Shown here one piece after another: positions 42,666 through 50,627 of a stretch of 64,000 bases of DNA. The position numbers and the translations under genes were made by a program. Under the pieces are notes generated by a model that had not been told where the DNA came from, made no database searches, and saw nothing but the letters and a program-made list of their open reading frames with translations. How positions within the stretch are numbered: position 1 is the first letter of the stretch; each line of letters opens with the position of its first letter. Where the stretch lies: the NCBI RefSeq assembly GCF_000247995.1, contig NZ_BAFE01000076.1, positions 62,001 to 126,000 of the forward strand. Reading direction: 5' to 3'. The DNA is from Mobilicoccus pelagius NBRC 104925. Lineage in GTDB: Bacteria > Actinomycetota > Actinomycetes > Actinomycetales > Dermatophilaceae.

Positions 42666-43811
42666 TCAGAGACCGAGGTCGCGGCCGATCAGCTCCTTCA
42701 TGATCTCGTTCGTCCCCGCCCAGATCTTGTGGACGCGGGCGTCGCGCCAGGCGCGGGCGACGCGGTACTCGTTCATGAACCCGTAGCCGCCGTGGAGCTG
42801 GACGCACTCGTCGAGGACGGCGCACTGGACCTCGGCGGCCCACCACTTGGCCTTGGCGGCGTCGACGGCGCTGAGCGTGCCGTCGGCGTGGGCGGCGATG
42901 CACTGGTCGACGTAGGCCTGGGTGACCTCGACCTTGGTGACCATCTCGGCGATCTTGAACTTGTTGTGCTGGAACGAGCCGACGGGCATGCCGAAGGCCT
43001 TGCGCTCCTTGGTGTATTCGATCGTCTCGGCGAGGATCTGGCGGGCGTTGGCGAGGTTGGCGACGGCGTTGCCGAGGCGTTCCTGCGGGAGGTGCTTCAT
43101 CATCTCGATGAAGCCCATGCCCTCCGGGCCGAGGAGGTGGTCGTCGGTGACGCGGACGTTCTCGAAGAACAGTTCGGAGGTGTCGGCCTCCTCCTGCCCG
43201 ACCTTGTCGAGCTTGTTGCCCTTGGAGAAGCCCCCCATGTCGGACTCGAGGACGAAGAGGCTGATGCCCTTGGCGCCCTTGGTGGGGTCGGTGCGGACGG
43301 CGACGACGGCGAGGTCGCACTGGTAGCCGTTGGTGATGAAGGTCTTGGAGCCGTTGATGACCCACTCGTCGCTGTCGCGGACGGCGGTGGTCTTGAGGGA
43401 GGCGAGGTCGGAGCCGCCGGAGGGTTCGGTCATGCCGATGGCCATGATCTTCTTGCCGGCGGCGACGTCGGGGAGCCAGCGCTGCTTCTGCTCCTCGGTG
43501 CCGAGGTGGACGATGTAGGGCGCGGTGATGTCGGCGTGGATGCCGAAGCAGGACGACGTGGCGTTGGTGAAGCGGGCGCACTCCTCGCCGAAGACGGCGT
43601 TGAAGCGGTAGTCGTCGATGCCGGCACCGCCGTACTCCTCGGGGATGCAGAGGCCGAAGAAGCCCTGCTCGCCGGCCTTCTCCCAGATGTCGCGGGGGAT
43701 GGTGTGCTCGCGGATCATCTCGTCGGCACGGGGCACGAGGGTGCGCTCGACGAACTCGCGGGCGGACTGGCGGAAGGACTCGTGGTCCTCGTCGAAGATC
43801 GTGCGCTGCAT
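42666..43811 (-). CDS. Acyl-CoA dehydrogenase
   Basis: This 381-residue FAD enzyme catalyses alpha,beta-dehydrogenation of an acyl-CoA. Family blocks: PEEYGGAGIDDYRFNAVFGEECAR, MAIGMTEPSGGSDLASLKTTAVRDSDEWVINGSKTFITNGYQCDL (FAD site), ERLGNAVANLANARQILAETIEYTKERKAFGMPVG, QLHGGYGFMNEYRVARAWRDARVHKIWAGTNEIMKELIGRDL with the catalytic Glu in AGTNE. That Glu position fits short/medium-chain and bifunctional-type ACADs. The ATG start follows GAGGAGCCGAC. The gene is divergent from a TetR regulator with a dyad operator between them. Confidence 0.9.
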   Translation of the reverse strand: MQRTIFDEDHESFRQSAREFVERTLVPRADEMIREHTIPRDIWEKAGEQGFFGLCIPEEYGGAGIDDYRFNAVFGEECARFTNATSSCFGIHADITAPYIVHLGTEEQKQRWLPDVAAGKKIMAIGMTEPSGGSDLASLKTTAVRDSDEWVINGSKTFITNGYQCDLAVVAVRTDPTKGAKGISLFVLESDMGGFSKGNKLDKVGQEEADTSELFFENVRVTDDHLLGPEGMGFIEMMKHLPQERLGNAVANLANARQILAETIEYTKERKAFGMPVGSFQHNKFKIAEMVTKVEVTQAYVDQCIAAHADGTLSAVDAAKAKWWAAEVQCAVLDECVQLHGGYGFMNEYRVARAWRDARVHKIWAGTNEIMKELIGRDLGL

Positions 43812-43836
43812 GTCGGCTCCTCAGCTGGGGTTAGTG

Positions 43837-43854
43837 TGACTAAGCGCTTGCTCA
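43837..43854. promoter_or_regulatory. TetR-type operator between the acyl-CoA dehydrogenase and its regulator
   Basis: TGACTAAGC and GCTTGCTCA form an 18-bp dyad (7 of 9 pairs) centred on the 8-bp palindrome AAGCGCTT, 26 bp from the acyl-CoA dehydrogenase start and 90 bp from the TetR start. It resembles TGAGCAAGCGCTTGCTCA-like operators of TetR repressors of fatty-acid breakdown genes. Confidence 0.7.
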
Positions 43855-43944
43855 GTCGACGTCTTGTCGCCGAGACTGTCCGACGCACGGGGTCGAGGTC
43901 AAGCGCCTGCGACTGTCGCGTGCACCACAGGAGGGATCCCCCAC

Positions 43945-44538
43945 ATGAGAAGGAGTGCCGAGCCCGGCCCCCGGGACCGCCTCAAGTCGGCCGCGGCCGA
44001 GTCGTTCGCGGCGAAGGGGTTCCACGCGACGACGACGCGGGACATCGCCGCCGCGGCGGGCATGAGTCCGGCGGCCGTGTACGTCCACCACGCGAGCAAG
44101 GAGTCGCTGCTCCACGAGTTGTCGATGGAGGGACACCGCGAGGTGCTCGCGCTCGTGAGCGACGCCGTGGCGGCACAGGACTCCCCCACCGCGCGACTCC
44201 GGGCGCTCATGCACGCGTGGGTGCGGCTCCACGCGGATCGCCACACGGTGTCGCGGATCGTCAACTACGAGCTCGACGCACTCACGCCGGAACATCGGGA
44301 CGAGGTGCTCGGGGTGCGCCGCCGCATCACGGCCGTGTTCCGGGAGGTGGTGGACGACGGCGTCGCGACGGGCGAGTTCGCCACCGCGCGGCCGGCCATG
44401 ACGGTCGTGGGCCTCATCTCTCTCGGTGTCGACGTGGCCCGCTGGTGGTCGGACGACGGCACGTGGCGCTCCGAGGACCTCGCCGAGCACCTCACCGACC
44501 TCGCCCTCCGGATGCTCGCACCGACCCCCGACGCCTGA
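43945..44538 (+). CDS. TetR/AcrR-family transcriptional regulator
   Basis: The 197-residue protein has the TetR N-terminal DNA-binding domain (RDRLKSAAAESFAAKGFHATTTRDIAAAAGMSPAAVYVHHASKESLLHEL, about residues 9-59) and an all-helical ligand domain. The start chosen is ATG 43945 after CAGGAGGGATCC. It faces the acyl-CoA dehydrogenase gene across a dyad operator, so an acyl-CoA-responsive repressor of that gene, and of itself, is likely. Confidence 0.88.
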   Translation: MRRSAEPGPRDRLKSAAAESFAAKGFHATTTRDIAAAAGMSPAAVYVHHASKESLLHELSMEGHREVLALVSDAVAAQDSPTARLRALMHAWVRLHADRHTVSRIVNYELDALTPEHRDEVLGVRRRITAVFREVVDDGVATGEFATARPAMTVVGLISLGVDVARWWSDDGTWRSEDLAEHLTDLALRMLAPTPDA

Positions 44539-44701
44539 CGGCGAGCCGCCGGGCCACGTCCGGGTCGATGACGTCGACGTGGGGCGTCGTCCGACGCCGG
44601 ACTCCCGACACCTCGCCCCCACGAGTGAGGTCGACCGGCCACGGCCCGCCGCGACGCCACCACGAGGTGAGGACGGGCGAGCCGCGGCGGCCGATCTCGC
44701 C

Positions 44702-46045
44702 TCAGCGGCGGCGCAGCCCCATCGCCGCGACCATCGCGTCGTGGACGTGGGTGTTCTCGTAGACGCCGGAGAGCCGCTCGGAGCCGGGCCCCATGGCCGT
44801 GAGCGGCACGTCCTCGGCCGAGTGGTTCGTCGTCGTCCAGTCGACGACGAAGCGCCGGTCGGTACCGGGTGCACCGAAGGGCCCGTCCTCGGCCGTGACG
44901 CCCTCGCCCCGCTCGTTGGGGTACTTGGGGTTGTCCTGCAGCTCGGGGACGTCCTCGATGGCGGGGCTGCCGGTCTCGTGATCGGCGACGACGATGACGA
45001 GGGTGTCGCCGTGCGCGGCGGCGTACCGCTTGGCGACACCGACGGCCTCGTCGAGGTTTTTGCCCGCCTTGGGGACCTGGGTGGCGTTGGCCTTGTGGGC
45101 CATCTCGTCGATGCCCTCCTCCTCGACCATGAGGAAGAACCCGTCGTCGTCACGCGAGAGCGTGGAGATCGCCTTGGCCGTCATGTCGCGCAGGGACACC
45201 CGGGGCGCGTAGACGTCGCCCTTCCCCTCGGGTGCCTGCTGGAACATCTCCTCGTTGGCGAAGAGGCCGAGGATCTTGTCGCCCTTCGCGGCCTTGAGGC
45301 CGGCGGTGTCGGTGACGTACTGGTAGCCGAGCTTCTTCGCCTTCGCGATGAGGTCGCCCTCCGTGCCCGAGCTCTTCTCGGTCGGGTCCTCGGCGGGGGC
45401 GTCGGGGAACGCGCCGGGTGTCCCGGCAGGGAGCCAACGGTCCTCACCACCGCCGAGGATGACCTGCGGCCTGCTGCTCTCGAGGAACTGCCTCGCGATG
45501 CGGCTCTGATCGCCCCGATCCGCCACGTGGGCACCGAAGGCGGCGGGCGTGGCGTCGGTGACCTGGGAGGTCGTCACGAGGCCGGTGGCCTTGCCGTTGC
45601 GGGCGGCGAGTTCGAGCACGCTGCGGACGGGATTCCCGTCCTCGTCGACCCCGATCGCGCCGTTGTAGGTCTTGACGCCCGTGGCGAGGGCGGTTCCACC
45701 GGCGGCCGAGTCCGTGACCATGGCCTTGGGGTCGTGGGGGAACGTCTGGCTACGGCCGGCGACGGGCATCGTGTCCATCTCGAGCTTGCCCTGCGGCCCG
45801 ACGTTGACGTACCGGATGAGGTCGCGGTGGGTGCTGCCCATACCGTCACCGATGAACAGGATGACGTTCTTGGCCCGTGGGTGTCGGCCGTGGGCCGCGG
45901 TCGGGGCTGCGGGCGCCGCCGCGTCGGCGGGGGCGCGGTCCGCCAGGCCGGCGAGGGCGCCGCCTCCACCGATGAGGGTGGCGGCGACGGCTGCGGCGAG
46001 GGTGGCTCGTCCGGCGGGGATCATGCGGGGGTGACGCTGGCTCAC
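44702..46045 (-). CDS. phoA: Secreted alkaline phosphatase (PhoA family)
   Basis: This 447-residue exported metallo-phosphatase has an N-terminal signal (MIPAGRATLAAAVAATLIGGGGALAG, after a short basic start), the first metal Asp in KNVILFIGDGMG (D67), the phosphorylated Ser in MVTDSAAGGTALATGVKTYNG (Ser113), LMVEEEGIDEMAHKAN, and VVADHETGSP plus TNHSAEDVPLTAMGPGSE (His/Asp zinc ligands). It releases phosphate from organic esters outside the membrane. GTG 46045 after GGAGCGTCAC is used; an ATG seven codons in is possible. No clear Pho box was found upstream. Confidence 0.92.
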   Translation of the reverse strand: MSQRHPRMIPAGRATLAAAVAATLIGGGGALAGLADRAPADAAAPAAPTAAHGRHPRAKNVILFIGDGMGSTHRDLIRYVNVGPQGKLEMDTMPVAGRSQTFPHDPKAMVTDSAAGGTALATGVKTYNGAIGVDEDGNPVRSVLELAARNGKATGLVTTSQVTDATPAAFGAHVADRGDQSRIARQFLESSRPQVILGGGEDRWLPAGTPGAFPDAPAEDPTEKSSGTEGDLIAKAKKLGYQYVTDTAGLKAAKGDKILGLFANEEMFQQAPEGKGDVYAPRVSLRDMTAKAISTLSRDDDGFFLMVEEEGIDEMAHKANATQVPKAGKNLDEAVGVAKRYAAAHGDTLVIVVADHETGSPAIEDVPELQDNPKYPNERGEGVTAEDGPFGAPGTDRRFVVDWTTTNHSAEDVPLTAMGPGSERLSGVYENTHVHDAMVAAMGLRRR

Positions 46046-46252
46046 GTGACGCTCCGTTCGTCAGGAGGATGCACCGGCCCGGCAGGGCCAGGCAGACGTC
46101 CGGAGACGGTGACCCGTATCCGGACGCCCGCCTGCGACGTTAGGCGCATGCACGCCGGAAAGGGTCGAATCTGATTGAGCAACAGCGTGATCCACGGCGC
46201 GTGGCAGGGGCGCATCCCTGCGCCGGGACGCGTCCATGGGCCCGGGACGCGC

Positions 46253-46287
46253 GAAGGCGGGACCCACTGGTGGTGGATCCCGCCTTC
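46253..46287 (-). terminator. Terminator of the interrupted WGxxGxxG gene
   Basis: GAAGGCGGGACCCAC faces GTGGATCCCGCCTTC, 14 of 15 pairs with a 5-nt loop, 49 bp past the stop at 46336 on the minus strand. Confidence 0.8.
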
Positions 46288-46747
46288 GTCGGGAGGACGC
46301 GGGTGCGGATCGCTCCGCTGCGTCGTCGCTCAGGTTCAGCGGCGGACGTCGCCCTGGCCCGTGCCCGTGGTGCCGTTGTTGCCGAGGCCGGTGTTGCCCG
46401 TCGTTCCCGTGGTGCCGGTCGTGCCGGTCGTGCCGGTGTCGTGGGCGCCGTTGGTGTGCGTGCCGGTCGTGTTCGTGTGCGTCGTGCGGGGACGCTCGTC
46501 GTGGTGCACGCGCTGGGTCTCGACGACCTCACGCTTCGGCTTCTTGAGGAGGCCACCGAGGCCGAGGAGACCGAGAAGACCCCAGAGGCCCGTGCGGTCC
46601 TTCTTCTCGACCTGCTGCGTCTGCGTCTGCGTGCTCGTCTCCGTCACCGTGGGGGTGGCGTCGGTGCCCACCGTGGTGCCGGTGGTCGGCGTGGCGGTGT
46701 CGGCGAACGCGACACCGGCAGGGGCGGCGCACGCTGCGGTGGCGAGG

Positions 46748-47087
46748 GGGCATGTCAGATGGCCTGTGATCTACACGACGAACTCGATCGAGTCGCTGAA
46801 CTACCAGCTGCGCAAGGTCACCAAGAACCGCGGCCACTTCCCCGGCGATGCCGCGGTCGTGAAGCTGCTGTGGCTGGCGATCTGCACCATCGAGGACAAA
46901 CGGGCCCGCGACCGCGAGAAGGAGAAGGGCCTGCCAGCCGAGCGACGACGAGCCGCTGGGCGCCTGGTCGAAGGCCAAGTCACCACGAACTGGAAAAAGG
47001 CCCTGGCCCAACTCGCCATCGCCTACCCCGACCGCATCAACCCCCACCTATGAACACCGCCCCTTACACGGAAAGGTTGACAGGCCC
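46748..47087 (+). mobile_element. Internally deleted IS256-family element (340 bp)
   Basis: The element begins GGGCATGTCA (46748-46757) and ends TGACAGGCCC (47078-47087), the inverse of GGGCCTGTCA; nine of ten terminal bases match. It is flanked by TGGCGAGG on both sides (46740-46747 and 47088-47095), an 8-bp target duplication typical of IS256-type transposition. Inside, only the last third of the transposase remains, so roughly 1 kb has been lost next to the left end. It cannot move by itself. Confidence 0.9.
46763..47053 (+). pseudogene. IS256-type (mutator) transposase, C-terminal remnant
   Basis: About 96 residues are readable, from VIYTTNSIESLNYQLRKVTKNRGHFP through AVVKLLWLAICTIEDKR to the natural end AIAYPDRINPHL and TGA. 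The YTTNSIESLN...RGHFP block is the hallmark of IS256/mutator transposases. The DDE residues upstream are missing, so the protein is inactive. Confidence 0.92.
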
Positions 47088-47121
47088 TGGCGAGGGCGAT
47101 GGTGGCGATGGCCTTACGCAT

Positions 47122-47377
47122 ACGAATTCTCCTTGATCGGTGCACGACCATGATCAGGGCCGTGGGTCGGGCCGATCACGACCCACACGCTCGCTACCCG
47201 TCGCTGTCGACGCTAAACGAAGAATCCACTAAACCTCGCGACAAGCTTGCCGAAGTTCGTGGCCGAATCCGCGAACATTCCTGGTGAGAAGGGGAGGCCG
47301 TACCCTCGAGTATTTGTGCAGATCTGTCCACCCTGTGAACAGGAATGCTGTGCCGCCGCGAACGGGTCCGGGACGCC
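47122..47377. other. Gene-free region upstream of the interrupted gene
   Basis: This contains the promoter side of the WGxxGxxG gene (AAGGAG just left of 47130) and an unusually AT-rich pocket for this genome (about 47205-47340). No gene or repeat is seen in it. It ends at the terminator of the sugar operon. Confidence 0.5.
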
Positions 47378-47421
47378 GACGGCCCCGCTCGGCCGCGATG
47401 ACGCGGTCGGGCGGGGCCGTC
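47378..47421 (-). terminator. Terminator of the CDP-sugar operon
   Basis: GACGGCCCCGC pairs with GCGGGGCCGTC, and an inner GCCGCG/CGCGGT stem continues it around an ATGA loop. It lies 20 bp past the LhgO-like stop. Confidence 0.8.
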
Positions 47422-47440
47422 GAGACGGTCGTGTGGGCCG

Positions 47441-48784
47441 TCAGGAGCCGGCGAGCACCTTGTCGACGATCATGTCGGCGATGGGCATGGAACTCGTCGC
47501 GGCCGGAGAGGGCGCGTTGCACACGTGCACCATTCGGTCGGTCTCCATGAAGAGGAAGTCCTCGGCCATGGAACCGTCCTTCATCACGGCCTGCGCACGG
47601 ATGCCCGCGGGCTCGGGCGTGAGGTCGGAGACGGTGAGCTCGGGCGCGTACTTGGTGACGAGCTTGAGGTACCCCGGCTTGTAGGCGGAGTTCTTCATCT
47701 CGACCAGACCGGTCTTCATCACGCCGGGCACGAGTTTCCAGAAGCCCTTGTACGTGGCGAAGTCCTTCATGTCCCGCACGTTCATCGACCAGTTCGGGTA
47801 CCCCTCGCGGGCGAAGCCCATGACGGCGTTGGGGCCGACGGTGACGCCACCGTCCATCATCAGCGTGAGGTGTACGCCGAGGAAGGGCAGGTCGGGGTCG
47901 GGGCAGGGGTAGATGAGCGAGGAGACGATGTCGTTCTTGCTCGCGTCCAGCCGGTAGTACTCCCCACGGAACGGCACCATCTGGAACTCGGGGTCGAGTC
48001 CGGCCATGCTCGCGAGCCGGTCGGCCTGGATGCCGCCGCAGACGACGAGCTTCTTGCCGTAGACGGTCTGCACCGGGGCGTCCTTGCTCGCCGTGTCGGC
48101 GACGTCGACGCGCACCTCGGAGAGCGACTCCGTGATGTCGGCGACCCGCGCGTTGAGCTGGACACGCCCGCCGGAGGCCTCGATGACCTCGGCCATCGTC
48201 CGGCAGACCTGCTTGTAGTCGATGATCCCGGTGTTGGGGCTCCAGATGGCGCCGATGCCGTTGATGCGCGGCTCGCGACGCTTGAGTTCCGTGCCGTCGA
48301 GCTTCTCGACGTTCATCCCGTTCTGCAGAGCCCGGTCGAACAGGGCGTTCATCCGCTGCAGCTCGACGTCGTTCGTCGCGACGATGAGCTTGCCGCAGTT
48401 GCGGTACGGGATGCCGTGCTCGTCGGCGAAGGCGCGGGTACGCTCGGCGCCCTCCTTGCAGAGGACCGCCTTGAGCGAGCCCGGCTTGTAGTAGATGCCG
48501 GCGTGAATGACACCCGAGTTGTGCCCGGTCTGGTGGAACGCGACGCGGTCCTCCTTCTCGAGCACGAGGAGGCTCGCGCCGGGGCGGCGCTTGAGCAGCT
48601 CCATCGCGGTCGCGAGACCGACGATGCCGCCGCCGACGACGACGAAGTCGTAGGCCTGCGCGCCGGTCGCGTCACCTGCGGCGACGTCGACCTGCCTGGT
48701 CGCGTCCACCGTGATCGGGTGGTCGACGGTCTTGGGTCCGGCGTCCCCGGGGAGGATCGCGCCGGTCGAGGTGTCGTCGGTCAC
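47441..48784 (-). CDS. LhgO-like FAD oxidoreductase (L-2-hydroxyglutarate oxidase family)
   Basis: The 447-residue FAD enzyme has a DAO fold: YDFVVVGGGIVGLATAMELLKRRPGASLLVLEKE (about residues 45-78), HQTGHNSGVIHAGIYYKPGSLKAVLCKEGAERT, NTGIIDYKQVCRTMAE, VVCGGIQADRLA, MVPFRGEYYRL and HVCNAPSPAATSSMPIADMIVDKVL. These match L-2-hydroxyglutarate oxidase, which oxidises 2-hydroxyglutarate to 2-oxoglutarate. A 40-residue head precedes the fold. Its GTG overlaps the stop of the SAF-domain gene (GTGA, 48781-48784), making it the last gene of a nucleotide-sugar operon. A 2-hydroxy acid or sugar-acid substrate in that pathway is therefore as likely as hydroxyglutarate. Confidence 0.83.
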   Translation of the reverse strand: MTDDTSTGAILPGDAGPKTVDHPITVDATRQVDVAAGDATGAQAYDFVVVGGGIVGLATAMELLKRRPGASLLVLEKEDRVAFHQTGHNSGVIHAGIYYKPGSLKAVLCKEGAERTRAFADEHGIPYRNCGKLIVATNDVELQRMNALFDRALQNGMNVEKLDGTELKRREPRINGIGAIWSPNTGIIDYKQVCRTMAEVIEASGGRVQLNARVADITESLSEVRVDVADTASKDAPVQTVYGKKLVVCGGIQADRLASMAGLDPEFQMVPFRGEYYRLDASKNDIVSSLIYPCPDPDLPFLGVHLTLMMDGGVTVGPNAVMGFAREGYPNWSMNVRDMKDFATYKGFWKLVPGVMKTGLVEMKNSAYKPGYLKLVTKYAPELTVSDLTPEPAGIRAQAVMKDGSMAEDFLFMETDRMVHVCNAPSPAATSSMPIADMIVDKVLAGS

Positions 48785-50085
48785 GCTCTCACCTCCGGCT
48801 GCGGGTACGTCTCGTCCTGCTCGCGGCGGAGCTCGTCGGCCAGGCGCCCCTCGGGCACGGTGACGTCGTCGTACGAGATGGCCTCGTCCTTGGCGATGTC
48901 GCGCGTGAGGACGCACCCCTCGGCCAGGCCGACCGGGACGAGCCGTTCCTTGGCCGCGATGGGGGCCTTCTCGCACTCGCCGTAGTAGGTGTAACCGCCG
49001 AGCGCGTCGAGGGTCTCCCCCGCCTTGAGGTCCTTCTTGGCGACGGTGATGACCTCGACCTTGGGCGCCTGCGGCAGCGGCCGGATCGTCGCGTCACCCA
49101 GGAGCACCGCGCGGGCCACCGTGTTCGGCACCTCGAAGTGGCACAGGTGGTACGGCGTGTAGAAGGAGTACAGCGGGCCCTCGCCGAGCTTGTACAGGTT
49201 GAGGTAGTGCTGCTGCTTGGGGTCGTCGTGCGTGGCGAGCACGTAGACGCCCGGGCCGGGCTTGGCGCCGACGACGTAGTCGACCGCGCCGCCGAGTTCC
49301 TTGAGCTCGTCGACGTCGTACATCGTCGTCAGCTCGTCGACGTGACCGTGGTGGTCACGCTGCAGGCAGCCGCGCTGGTGCACCGAGAGGCCGGCCGCGT
49401 TGGCGACGAGGGCCTGCTCGACGGACACCTTGGTGCCGTCGGCGAAGCTCGTGACCATGTGCGGGTCCTGGCCCCACTTCTTGGCGAACCCCTCCTGGGT
49501 GGTGGGGGTGCGGTACGGGTCCTGCAGGCCCTTGATGTTGCCCGCCACGAGCGGCGTGAGGCCGAGGCCGCGGACGAACCGGATGAGGTTCATCTGCACG
49601 CCGGGCTGGTCGCCGTCACAGCCGGTGTAGACGAGCCCGGCCTCGGTGAACTTCTTGGCGAGGATCGGGCCGACGGTGGCGTCGACCTCGGCGTTCATGA
49701 GCACGAGGTGCTTGCCGCCCGCGAGGGTGTCGAGCGCGAGGCGGCAGCCGAACTCGACCGAGCCGGTGCAGTCGACGACGCACGCGACGGCGGAACGGGT
49801 CATCACGGTGTGGTCGCCGGTGACGGCGACCTTGCCGGACTCCATGGCCGCGTCGGCCGCGCCGGGGTTGTCCACGACGACGATGTCGTCACGGGCGATA
49901 CCGGCGTTCTCGAGCGCCGCGACGCCCTTCTCCGGGGTGCGGGCGTACACGACACCGACGGTCATGCCCGTCTTCGTGTTCATGATGTGGTTGATGAGGC
50001 CCTTGGCCATGAACCCGGGGCCGGCGATGCCGACCTTGATGGGGTTGTCCTTGCGGGCCGCGAGGAGGGTGTCGGTGACGATCAA
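48781..50085 (-). CDS. NAD(P)-binding oxidoreductase with C-terminal SAF domain
   Basis: The 434-residue protein begins with a homoserine-dehydrogenase-like Rossmann fold (VGIAGPGFMAKGLINHIMN, about residues 18-36; CVVDCTGSVEFGCRLALDTLAGGKHLVLMNAEVDATVGPIL), continues with a catalytic-like domain (GCDGDQPGVQMNLIRFVRGLGL, YRTPTTQEGFAKKWGQDPHMVTSFADGTK) and ends with a SAF domain (about 340-420; KVEVITVAKKDLKAGETLDALGGYTYYGECEK), like those of sialate-synthase and UxaA-type proteins. The substrate is unknown. TTG 50085 is the start: AAGGAG lies 8 nt upstream and the codon overlaps the previous stop (TTGA). Position in the operon implies a sugar or sugar-acid intermediate. Confidence 0.85.
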   Translation of the reverse strand: MIVTDTLLAARKDNPIKVGIAGPGFMAKGLINHIMNTKTGMTVGVVYARTPEKGVAALENAGIARDDIVVVDNPGAADAAMESGKVAVTGDHTVMTRSAVACVVDCTGSVEFGCRLALDTLAGGKHLVLMNAEVDATVGPILAKKFTEAGLVYTGCDGDQPGVQMNLIRFVRGLGLTPLVAGNIKGLQDPYRTPTTQEGFAKKWGQDPHMVTSFADGTKVSVEQALVANAAGLSVHQRGCLQRDHHGHVDELTTMYDVDELKELGGAVDYVVGAKPGPGVYVLATHDDPKQQHYLNLYKLGEGPLYSFYTPYHLCHFEVPNTVARAVLLGDATIRPLPQAPKVEVITVAKKDLKAGETLDALGGYTYYGECEKAPIAAKERLVPVGLAEGCVLTRDIAKDEAISYDDVTVPEGRLADELRREQDETYPQPEVRA

Positions 50086-50627
50086 CGCACGATCTCCTTA
50101 CCGTCCCAGTCGGGCCACGCCTTGTCCTTGTCGCTGATGACGTCGACCTCGCCCGGCCACTGCAGGCCGAACGCCGGGTCGTCGTAGCGCTGGCCGCGCT
50201 CGTGCTCGGGGCTGTACATGCCGGACACCTGGTAGGTCACCTCGGTGTCGTCGGTCATCGTCAGGTACCCGTGCGCGCAGTACGGCGGGATCCACAGGGC
50301 GCGGTGGTTGTCGGCGGAGAGCTCTACCATGACGTTCTTGCCGAACGTGGGCGAGTCCTCACGCAGGTCGAGGCAGCAGTCCACGATGGTGCCGCGGACG
50401 CAGCGCACGAGCTTGCCCTCGGCCGCGGGCGCGATCTGGCGGTGCATGCCGCGCATCGTGCCCTTCTTGTGGTTCCAGGACATGTTGGCCTGCTTGACCT
50501 CGGTGGGGATGCCGTGCTCGGCGAACTCGTCCACGCAGAAGGTACGGGCGAACCCGCCGCGGGCGTCCTCGAACGGCTTGAGGTCGATGATCCAGCAGCC
50601 GTCGACAGCGGTCTTCGTGAATTCCAT
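50082..50627 (-). CDS. RmlC-like cupin sugar epimerase
   Basis: This 181-residue cupin resembles dTDP-4-dehydrorhamnose 3,5-epimerase: GGFARTFCVDEFAEHG, QANMSWNHKKGTMRGMHRQIAP (with the catalytic His), VVDCCLDLREDSPTFGKNVMVELSADN and YQVSGMYSPEHERGQRYDDPAFGLQWP. Because the operon starts with a CDP-glucose-forming enzyme, the substrate is more likely a CDP-4-keto-hexose than the dTDP sugar. Its ATG overlaps the SDR stop by one base (TGATG). Confidence 0.85.
   Translation of the reverse strand: MEFTKTAVDGCWIIDLKPFEDARGGFARTFCVDEFAEHGIPTEVKQANMSWNHKKGTMRGMHRQIAPAAEGKLVRCVRGTIVDCCLDLREDSPTFGKNVMVELSADNHRALWIPPYCAHGYLTMTDDTEVTYQVSGMYSPEHERGQRYDDPAFGLQWPGEVDVISDKDKAWPDWDGKEIVR

Larger units (their letters stand above)
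46336..47121 (-). pseudogene. Secreted WGxxGxxG-motif protein gene, interrupted by an IS remnant
   Basis: The 5' end is at 47121 (ATG after AAGGAG), giving MRKAIATIA, and the remainder is at 46336-46747, on the other side of the insertion. Removing the element and one copy of the 8-bp duplication restores a single frame of about 145 residues: a signal peptide (MRKAIATIALATAACAAPAG, then VAFADTA), a Thr-rich segment, the short WGLLGLLGLGGLLKK motif, and a Thr/Gly-rich tail. WGxxGxxG proteins are a little-known group of small exported proteins. The promoter side and the terminator are still present. The inner GTG at 46671 could give a truncated 111-residue product without signal. Confidence 0.88.

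Noticed and set aside
46046-46200. Pho box upstream of the alkaline phosphatase gene
   Set aside because: No convincing pair of direct repeats of the PhoP type was seen, so phosphate control is not claimed.
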